Under the pieces are notes generated by a model. The model ran no database searches, was not told where the DNA came from, and saw only the letters and a program-made list of their open reading frames with translations. Positions 56,313 to 64,000 of a stretch of DNA of 64,000 nt are shown one piece after another (the stretch's first letter is position 1; each line of letters begins with the position of its first letter). The position numbers were made by a program, and so were the translations under genes. This DNA comes from Aaosphaeria pasadenensis (taxonomy: Eukaryota; Ascomycota; Dothideomycetes; Pleosporales): contig JAKLMB010000033.1 in NCBI GenBank assembly GCA_022813625.1, positions 310,001-374,000 on the forward strand. The letters are read 5' to 3'.

Positions 56313-58080
56313 ATGGCCGCACAGATCAAAGTTATTCGTCAAGTTCCGAAGATTCCTGGAAAGGTCATCTTCGGACCAGGAGCGTACACAGATCTTTTAG
56401 CATCAGTGTTAGTCATTACATTCCATCAATTATCAATAACCCGATTCTTACAAAGGTTCCAGTGATACTGCAGACAAACCTATCGTCGCCGGAATCTGGA
56501 ATCTACAGGACGTCAAAGAGAAAACCGAGGCCTGGGAATCAGAATGGGATGAAGTCAAATATGTAGTAAAAGGACACATTACGGTCAAGGATGAGACAAC
56601 CGGGGAAGAACTATCAGCTTCCAGTGGCGATTACATATGGTTTCCGAAAGGCGCAAATGCTTCAATAGTCCGGTCAACAAACCTAACTACGCTTTATGTT
56701 GAGCAGCGACGTCCAGATTGGCCACCTGCGAATGATAAATGGAGTGAGTGGCTCACAAAGAGGTGCGATGGGCTTGTACAATGGTACACAGAGACCAATC
56801 CGGAATCAGCAAGAGAAGCGAAGGACGCAGCATTAGTTCTGCCCGGGGGCAATACCCGCACGGTTCTGCATCAATTGCCATTTTCGATGGCATTGGAATC
56901 TGGCAAAGGTACACTAGTCACATCGAAAGATGGTGTAGAATATCTTGGATTTGTCTCTGAATATTCTGCTGGCATGTATGGGCATTCGCATCCACAGATT
57001 CACAAGGCTGTTCATGAGGCACTGGATATCGGCATCAACCTGGGTAGCGTGATTGGAAAGGAAACGGAATTCGCAAATTTAATCAAAGAACGATTTCCAA
57101 GTATGGAATTGATGAGGTTCACCAACTCTGGAACTGAGGCCAACACGATGGCTATTGCTGCAGCGATAGGCTATACAAAACAGGAGCATGTAAGCCATCC
57201 ATTCGCTCCACCACCACAGAAACGACATTAACGACTACAGATCCTGGTATTCAAAAATGGCTACCATGGCAGTACTCTCACTTTCGGAGAAAACAAGCCC
57301 GTCACAAATCTCCCACACAAATTCATTGTTGGCACTTACAATGATATTGAAGCCACTCGACGACTTCTTCGCTTCGGCATTGCTGCGATTCTCGTGGAGC
57401 CACTGCAAAGTGCAGGTGGAATCATCCCAGCAACAGGCGAATTCCTAAAATTCTTGCGAGATGCTGCAACTACTCTGAACGCCGTGCTCATCTTCGATGA
57501 AATTGTTACGTCCCGACTAGACTATTATGGGCTCCAGGGCTATCATTCCATCAAACCGGATATGACAACTCTAGGAAAGTACATCGGTGGCGGTTTCTCA
57601 TTTGGTTGTTTCGGTGGCCGGAAAGAGATCATGCAACAATTTGATCCTACTCGCTCGGCAGGTCACCTCGCTCACTCCGGAACATTTAACAACAATGTCT
57701 TCACCATGACTGCGGGTATTGCTGGCTTGAAACTGACTCTTCCTGGAGAAATCTCCCGCATCAATGCACTTGGAGATCGTATTCGGGAGAGTATCAATGA
57801 GCTAGCTGAGCAGCATGGCCTGAAGGATGAGGTGAAGGCAGTTGGATTTGGCAGCATGGTAGGCGTTCATTTTCAAAATCGAGGCGGGCAGTTACTCAGG
57901 GATGTCTTCTATTTTGAATTGCTCAAAAGACAAGTTGTCATTGGTCGACGTGGCTTCATAGCCCTCAACCTCATGCATACCGAGGCCCACGTAAATCAGT
58001 TTGTCAATGTGGCTAGCGATATTTTGGGCCTTCTTGGTCGAAACTTGAAGGAAACCACGTTAGACGTTCCACATCAATAG
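56313..58080 (+). CDS. EutQ-like cupin fused to class III aminotransferase, 553 aa
   Basis: Exons 56313-56407, 56463-57189 and 57241-58080 (introns 55 and 51 nt) in frame. Residues ~1-125 form a small cupin of the EutQ type: ESEWDEVKYVVKGHITVKDE, then SSGDYIWFPKGANASIV. From about residue 150 a class III PLP aminotransferase closest to glutamate-1-semialdehyde aminomutases begins: LPGGNTRTVLHQLPF, YSAGMYGHSHPQIHKAV, FTNSGTEANTMAIA, FKNGYHGSTLTFG, VEPLQSAGGIIP, FDEIVTSRLDYYGLQ, the PLP lysine (about 387) in TLGKYIGGGFSFG, and HSGTFNNNVFTM. Both domains look complete and lie in one reading frame without a stop between. It probably transaminates or isomerises an amino group on a pathway intermediate, with the cupin sensing or positioning a ligand. 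The domain pairing is unusual to me. Confidence 0.88.
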
Positions 58081-58409
58081 ATTAGAGAACCTTACTTGAA
58101 TGTAGATCGCCAAAATGGATTAGTGCGCTCAAGTAGATAAATAATCAACATGGTAAAAGGAGGATCGTGCATACAGGAGAAGGAGCTAAACGCGATAAGA
58201 AACTCCCAGTCAACTGATCTAAGCGCATCGGCGTGCATATGTAATGCTAGGATTATAGAGGCCTAAGCATTTTATTAATCAGATGCTTCCAGGTGCCCTG
58301 TTGAAAATTACGTTCAGTTGTTGTGGTTCCTGTCTATTGATTCAAAATGTCGAGTCCATACCGGCTTTGCTAACTAGTTGTAGACGATACACACTTTGCA
58401 ATCTCGACA
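58081..58409. other. Intergenic between convergent genes
   Basis: No supported gene. Confidence 0.6.
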
Positions 58410-59348
58410 TCAATGATCTACGTAGCTCTTGTAGGGTCTATCGTAGTAAACTTGCCATAAATTCGGTGTAGCCAAGACATCGTACATGAAGACATAGTCG
58501 TACATGTCTAAAAACATCCAACCAACATCCTCTAGACTATCATCAGTCTCTCCACCATCCCAGTCTACGGTGAACTCTTCCGTGGGAGCGCCTGGGCTTT
58601 CCTGTACCCAATCGCTGGTCAAGATCTTTAACGCTGGACCGTTCCAGGAAATCAACGAGCGCAAGCAAGCCTCATCCACGAATGTACAATACTTCCAACG
58701 AGGAGGCACATCATCCATGGGGTGATCAATCAAGTGAGTGTCATTGCTTAGCAATTTGGCCCGAATCTGTTCTGCTCCACCATACTTCTCGAGATAGTTG
58801 TCACAGAGCCGTGCAGGTAGATCTTTAGCAACCCATGCACGGAAAGCGCGGCGTACTGCGTATGAATCGGCGCCAGCGAGGGTTGCTTCATCCTCAAGGA
58901 TCGTCATTTCAAACCGCGGAAGGAGATCATTTTGATCATCAGTCTTTAGCGCACTTGCGACACGTGAACGCAGTGTTTCGATCATCCGGCTCCATGGTGC
59001 ATCGCTGGACGGGCCATAGACGGCGCGCACTACAATAAATCCCCATGGTGCGTTAGAACGTAAGTAGGGATTGGAAAGGCTAGGCTCGATCTCGCGGTAG
59101 TCTCTTGAATCTTTTGGCAGTTGAAGCGTCATCCCCTCTCCTCGCGTTTTAGAAGCTCCAGGAATGTCACTGGGGGATGGTGGGGGCATGGACCGCTGCT
59201 CCTTGAGAATAGGTTTCAATGTATTGAATTGGAAGTATGTATACACTGAAGGTCGTCGTTGTTGAACACATGTCATCAACAGGATTCGGCTGGGGGCGTA
59301 TAAACGCAAACGGGTGTACCGCAAGGACGATAATGATCGAATTGGCAT
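58410..59348 (-). CDS. Unknown fungal protein, 312 aa
   Basis: A single exon. The ATG at 59348 gives an Arg-rich N-terminus (RSLSSLRYTRLRLYAPSR) that could be a mitochondrial presequence. A second ATG at 59189 (MPPPSPSDIPG) is an equally good start. The body has NAPWGFIVVRAVYGPSSDAP, SRMIETLRSRV, LPRFEMTILEDEATLAGADS, YAVRRAFRAWVAKDLP and DDVPPRWKYCTFVDEACLRS, ending acidic and Tyr-rich. I recognise this only as a lineage-expanded fungal protein type of unknown function. It has no membrane segment and lies between the amine cluster and the LysM gene without clear ties to either. Confidence 0.65.
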   Translation of the reverse strand: MPIRSLSSLRYTRLRLYAPSRILLMTCVQQRRPSVYTYFQFNTLKPILKEQRSMPPPSPSDIPGASKTRGEGMTLQLPKDSRDYREIEPSLSNPYLRSNAPWGFIVVRAVYGPSSDAPWSRMIETLRSRVASALKTDDQNDLLPRFEMTILEDEATLAGADSYAVRRAFRAWVAKDLPARLCDNYLEKYGGAEQIRAKLLSNDTHLIDHPMDDVPPRWKYCTFVDEACLRSLISWNGPALKILTSDWVQESPGAPTEEFTVDWDGGETDDSLEDVGWMFLDMYDYVFMYDVLATPNLWQVYYDRPYKSYVDH

Positions 59349-59898
59349 TTGTATGGCGACAAAATTGTGTCACGTGCAGAAAATGATGGTTCGTGGTCCT
59401 TTTGCATTGACTGTGAGGGAGGGGCAAGAGGCGACTTTATATATGATAACCAACATAGTGCACGTGACCAGACAAATCTTGGACAAACGTTGACCAGTAG
59501 CCCCAGAGTCAAATATCTTGATTTCAAAGACTCCGTTTCATTTCATTTTTGAGTTCTCCAAGTGGTCATCCATTTTCGAGGTATGTAAAAATCGCATTAG
59601 ACAAGCACTTGACACTATTGTATTGAGAACAATCAAGCTCGACTAGCTGTGCCACAGGCCATTCCCCGCCTCCCAAGCGCCAGCATGCACAAAGGCAAAC
59701 TAGGGAAATCACAATTCTGTAGAAATAACATAGCCTGGTCATAAAGAAGCACATTCATTGATCCCTGGTCCTTTTTTGTAGAAGTTATGAATCTAGCTGC
59801 CGGCCGAATTTGAAATTGACCAGCATAACCATCGCCTTTTACGATAACGTATCCTTCTTGCACGAAGAGTTTGGATTTTCTTGAATTGGAGCAGGCAG
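59349..59898. other. Intergenic, 3' side of the LysM gene
   Basis: No separate gene seen. The LysM frame would run to 59633 if its last intron were retained. Confidence 0.5.
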
Positions 59899-61849
59899 CT
59901 ATGCAGCATTTCCAGTACTCGTTGGTGATGTAGGGCTTATCAGCGTCGAATATGTACCTGTTGGGTTTGGAGCACTGGGGGAAGATCAAGTGATAGTATC
60001 GGCTGTTAAGATAGTATAGAGTTAGCAACATATACGTAGATCGGCTTTTGCAATGGTAAAATTTCAACTTACACTTCAAGATACAGTAGCTTTTGTCTGA
60101 CTGTAGTACACAGTTTTCCGCCGAGAGACTCGGATTCCATGCTACCAGATCTTCAACAGTAACGCCCGCTTGGATAGCCCATATATCACACGCATTGATC
60201 TCTACATCCCCAAAAAACTTGTAAATCGATTTTGAAAATGCATTCATGTATTTTTCACAACCTTCTATTGTGTCCGCCTTTGCTGATAACGGTGGAAGCA
60301 CAATTGGCGGAGGAGCGGATGCTGGGGTTGGCGTTGGCTTTGGGAAAACGGTGCCTGGCGCTGTAGTGCGGTACCCAGAGTACGTTGCCACATTACCAAC
60401 AGGCCTGACACAATACGACGTATTTTGCCATAAGTTTGAGCACTCCATATCGACCTGTGGGTTGAGGAAATAAAAGTCATCCAGCGAGATGCTGAATGCT
60501 AGCGAGATTGTGCCGCACTCATCGTCTTTCTTGGCTGAGTACCATTTTCCACACCTAGTGTTAGATTTAGGTTGGGCATTCTCCGGCACAGGAGCTGATG
60601 TGGCAACCGTGTTGCCCTGACCTGGACTAACATTCCCTTCAGGGGAGCTAGAGCATTGGTCAGAATATGGACGTTTCCCGTGAAGCGAAACATCGGGAGG
60701 CTTTTCTTACCTTGTGCAGATATTCCAACCGAACCAGGTGTAGAGATTACTGCAGAACTGATTGATGTTAGGATTCCAGGATAGGAGCTGTTGGCGGGTG
60801 ATGTTGAGTTTGCTTGTTATATCGTCGCACCTGTCGAAGATGCCCAATTGGATTGTATCACATGCTTTCGGAAGACATATCGTTGAGCCTGGAGGCGGCA
60901 GAAGATTGCAGCTGATATCAAAGCCATTGGCCGATATTATTCCATATGTTGACACATTTTGGCTCACAGATATGGAGACGCAAGTGTCTTCTTCCTGTAC
61001 AGTATAAGTACTGTTGCAAGATCGAGGGGGCGGTGTTGGCACTGCCGTTGCATTGATGGCGTATGTAGCAGGCGTTGCGTAAGTATAGCCTCCTGCATTG
61101 CAACTGGATGTGAGCGAGGAAAAGGTTTCAGCTCCATCGTCATCATAGCCAAATGGCGAGGAAAGCTGGAGCTTTTGGATTCCAAGCTCGCAATCCGAGC
61201 AGTTCTGAGCCATCGTCTGATTTTCGGTACTGCTCTGGTTCGACCATGAAGGGACAATCGAGTCGCAGTATTCGCCTGTTGACCTGTTGTTTCCAACTTA
61301 CATATTAGCATTGCACAAGTACTCCTGCAGCCTTTCACTCTACTTACGACTTGAGACAGCTCAATTGGATTGCATAGAGATATCTATCCGCAAGAAATGT
61401 TGCTGTTTATAGGCTAGTATCAAAAATGTACGATTCTGGAGCTCTGACACCATACCTGGGTACGCGACGATTCCTCCAGGAACCATGACATCCTCAGAAG
61501 ATGTACATGCCGCTTGGATGGCTTTCCTAAAAGTACTAAGGTCTCGACCACAGTTTGTCTCGCAAAGCTGTTCCAGTCGTCGTGCACTTAGAATCTCAAA
61601 GCTTGCATCTCTGGAAATTTCCGTCAACATTACAGTCACATGGACTTGGAGGGCAGGTACAAATTACCCTATGCCTGCATGCAATGGAAGCCAGCTAGGG
61701 CAGGTTAAGATCGTTTTGTTCACAGCCGCAAGGCAGTTATCGCTCAATCCGAGAAGGTCAAACGAAAACAGAGCGCCTGGGATTTGCTGTGCGAAAGACA
61801 AGATATTGAAATGCGTAAGAAGCAAGGCGGTGGAAGTAACGAGTCTCAT
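59899..61849 (-). CDS. Secreted multi-LysM protein, 532 aa
   Basis: Six exons (61849-61668, 61610-61456, 61402-61348, 61283-60711, 60647-60073, 59957-59899) in frame. The last exon is the least certain. A signal peptide (MRLVTSTALLLTHFNILSFA) starts the protein. The N-terminal third matches the extracellular region of fungal LysM proteins (AQQIPGALFSFDLLG-like start, CETNCGRDLSTF, ADRYLYAIQLSCLKSSTGEY). LysM-type segments follow: YTVQEEDTCVSIS, CDDITSKLNITRQQLLSWNP, WYSAKKDDECGTISLAFSIS and CDIWAIQAGVTVEDLVAWNP, each with Cys and the Asn-Pro signature. LysM domains bind chitin or its oligomers at the wall or outside the cell and can shield hyphae or hide fragments from host receptors. It lies beside a chitin-binding chitinase. 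Confidence 0.82.
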
Positions 61850-63518
61850 TGTAGTAGTATTGAATCGAACTTTTTTGTTGAGAAGAGTGTCTTGATGTTT
61901 GAGGCTGTTGCGAACATAAGAAATATTTGTTTTCGTGAAATTGGCCCTTCTTCATATTCCAGCATTAGTACCGTCCATACGAGGCACTTCAGCGAGACTT
62001 CATGTCGCCCTGCCATGCGCCCCTTTCCGACGTAGACGCCAGCACAGACATGCACGGTAATTTGGCCTCAATCAGGGGTTCGGCACAAAATCTTACGTTG
62101 AGGGACTATGTACAGGAAATAATCATGTCATCCATCCATGCGCAAATTCATCTTTGCTCGATTCACCCAGATAGGCGGATGTCTCATTTCACAGAGGATT
62201 TCTGGCCTTTATTGACCTGTTAAATCGACACAAATAGCAATTACAAACTACAGATCCATGGAGGCGAGGTCGAATTCGCATGATGGTGACTGTGCCGCAA
62301 CAACGTACCTGAAAATATCGTTGACACCTTCAACCTAGGACTCAGGAGCGCCGCATCTAGTATCGTCCCTCGGACCGACGTGTGCGGCCCCATAAGTCCT
62401 TGCTGAAATACGATTCCGAGTCGTTCATGCAGACGTGGTTCGAATTTTGGGTATGGTTGAGCTCTATACCGGACCAAGGCTGATTATCTAGCTGCATAAA
62501 AGTAGGTCTTGGGAAACTCATTCGCTTAATGAGTAGAATGCATCCAATGAAGGTGGCTGCCCTACCGCGCGTGTATACCCATAGCCTAGTCGCGCGATTT
62601 ACAGAAAGCTTGGTTTTAAGTCGAGTTGGCATGATGGCGATTAGCGAAGAGGTCAGGTACAACATGTTCGTCTCCTTGTGGTATTTCATTCTTCCTCAAC
62701 AGTGAAGTGCTTGAATTACCTTCCCTCTGGATGCTTGCGTCGTTAGCCGGCAGGGGATCTTGCGGCTCAGAACGACATGAGACCTTGCTGGCTTGTTCTT
62801 AGATACACTTCTAATATACGGCCTTCGGCGTCAAAAGCGAAACGAGATTCCAGCTAAATATTATCAAACAGTGTACTTGATGTTTCTATCAGTGACGAGA
62901 AGTTGGGGGAACTGCGCCTCGGGCTCAATGTCCAGGGCAGTAAAAGCACGGCTATCGCGTATGCTAGATTGCCGGGCAGGATTCCATGCGATAGAGTTCG
63001 AACATGCATCGAAAAGTACATATCACTTCCTACTCATGGGATCTAATGCAGGAGCGTAATCATGATTATTTGCGGCCTAGTCTCCGTCCCTCAGAGGCAC
63101 GAGATCCGATCAATTAATACAGCAAGATACTGAGCGGCTAGAAATTCTTACATCCCAACCAAAGCTTTTCAACTCCGTATTAGATTAGTTTATACCAGCT
63201 CTCAAGAAAACGGCGTAGTGGTCCGGATCATGCAATCCTCGCCCCAGGTATGACTACCGCCACCCTCATCGTGTTTTCGGAGTTGACCATCAACATCTAC
63301 TTTGATGGACGGACCTGGAAATAGTGTAGCATAGCCCCATTGTATTGCTCTAGGAAGATGCAACTGCCAGTTCAAGGATTATCATTTGAACAGAGAGATG
63401 TATTTGCAGATTTCCGTGCAATCGAGAAAGAGCATATCTAGCTAGGGACATCCAATCCTAGAGTCCCTAATTACTTGTTCCATATTTGCGCATTCCAGAA
63501 TATACGGCACCTACCATC
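61850..63518. other. Divergent region between LysM and chitinase genes
   Basis: 1.7 kb with no supported gene. Short frames near 62.0-62.7 kb and 62.8-63.06 kb show no domains. Confidence 0.55.
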
Positions 63519-64000
63519 ATGTTCAAAGCATTTTCAATCCTGGCACTGCTCTCTCTAAGCGCAGTGAACGGCGTTCAACTATCCCATGGCCAACGTCACG
63601 TTTCTCCTCATCATCACGGGGGCATTGATCAAAACAGCAATGGTTTGATCAACAATGATGCTTTATCGTACTCCAGCTTATCTCGTCGCGATGATTACGC
63701 TTGTGGGCCAGGAAGTCTGTATTAGTCCCCTTACCGAAACCGTACTTTTTCTGACTAGACCGACAGAGCCTTGCAAGAATGGGGCATGTTGTGGAAGTAA
63801 GTTCCTCTTAGCCCAGTCAAGCTCATCGAACTTTCGCTTTCAACATCGACTAACAGTCCTCGACAGAGAGTGGGAACTGTGGTTATGGGCCATTATATTG
63901 TGGCGATGGCTGCTCCAGTAATTGCGATGCGGCGGCGGAATGCGGTCAGCATGCCAAAACGCCCGGAAAAACTTGTCCGCTGAACACATGGTATGTCACT
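63519..64000 (+). CDS. Chitin-binding chitinase (GH18 subgroup C / killer-toxin-like type), N-terminal part
   Basis: Exons 63519-63714, 63767-63796 and 63867-63990, with a further intron starting at 63991; the gene leaves the window. A signal peptide (MFKAFSILALLSLSAVNG) is followed by a His-rich propeptide (RHVSPHHHGG) and Cys-rich chitin-binding domain: YACGPGKPCKNGACCGK across the first two splices, then SGNCGYGPLYCGDGC and ECGQHAKTPGKTCPLN. The same order opens the fungal subgroup C GH18 chitinases, which carry a type 1 chitin-binding module, often LysM modules, and then the GH18 barrel. Only the N-terminus is here, so the catalytic domain is predicted, not seen. Chitin turnover, mycoparasitism or competitor attack are the usual suggested roles. 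Confidence 0.8.

Noticed and set aside
40355..58080. Secondary metabolite biosynthetic cluster
   Set aside because: No PKS, NRPS, terpene synthase, DMATS or RiPP precursor; the enzymes are catabolic types.
59633..60072. Read-through extension of the LysM protein to 59633
   Set aside because: It keeps a 115-nt intron with good GTAAGT donor and CAG acceptor; splicing gives a Thr/Ser/Pro tail that fits better, though this end remains uncertain.
1..64000. tRNA, rRNA, CRISPR arrays, transposases
   Set aside because: No cloverleaf, rRNA-like block, spaced repeat array or transposase motif was noticed on either strand by eye; tRNAscan and RepeatMasker would be decisive.

Overview
The window is nuclear DNA of a filamentous ascomycete (Pezizomycotina). 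Genes lie on both strands, most are split by 42-117 nt GT-AG introns with CTAAC/CTGAC-like branch sites, and the families are typical of such fungi: HET-domain protein, Zn2Cys6 regulators, F-box protein, LysM protein and a chitin-binding chitinase start. I see no tRNA, rRNA, CRISPR, transposase, PKS or NRPS. All exon joins were worked out by hand from splice signals, reading frame and family motifs.

Left part (1-22 kb): the 3' end of SDA1 (ribosome biogenesis), a phosphotransferase-like protein, a CDF metal transporter of the Mn type, a Cys-rich unknown protein, a small secreted Cys-rich protein whose second half appears only after splicing, a HET-domain protein, a small PPPY-containing protein, a nitrilase next to a monocarboxylate-type MFS carrier, a 20-bp minisatellite, an F-box protein, and a five-exon glutathione S-transferase whose usual N-terminus is missing.

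Middle (22-40 kb): a GH3 beta-glucosidase with a PA14-like insert, divergent from a sugar MFS transporter, forms a likely oligosaccharide-use pair. A DHA1-type MFS efflux carrier follows. Next comes a Zn2Cys6 regulator with no visible ATG and a one-base frame break. Then come two small same-strand genes 27 bp apart, a 660-aa AAA ATPase, and a CorA-like membrane protein whose start codon sits in a 19-bp perfect hairpin.

Right part (40-58 kb): a probable nitrogen/amine catabolic cluster. It holds a GABA/choline-type amino acid permease, a complete Zn2Cys6 regulator divergent from it, a second regulator that lacks a zinc cluster, an aldehyde dehydrogenase, two paralogous FAD amine/amino acid oxidases, an amidase, and, divergent from the amidase, an EutQ-like cupin fused to a class III (glutamate-1-semialdehyde aminomutase-like) aminotransferase. 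The inferred logic is uptake, oxidative deamination, aldehyde oxidation, amide hydrolysis and transamination of an unknown amine or amino acid derivative. This cluster, and the fusion enzyme in particular, is the best candidate for an undescribed system here.

Right edge (58-64 kb): an unknown 312-aa protein, a multi-LysM secreted protein, and the start of a chitin-binding GH18-type chitinase. The last two form a LysM/chitinase pair.
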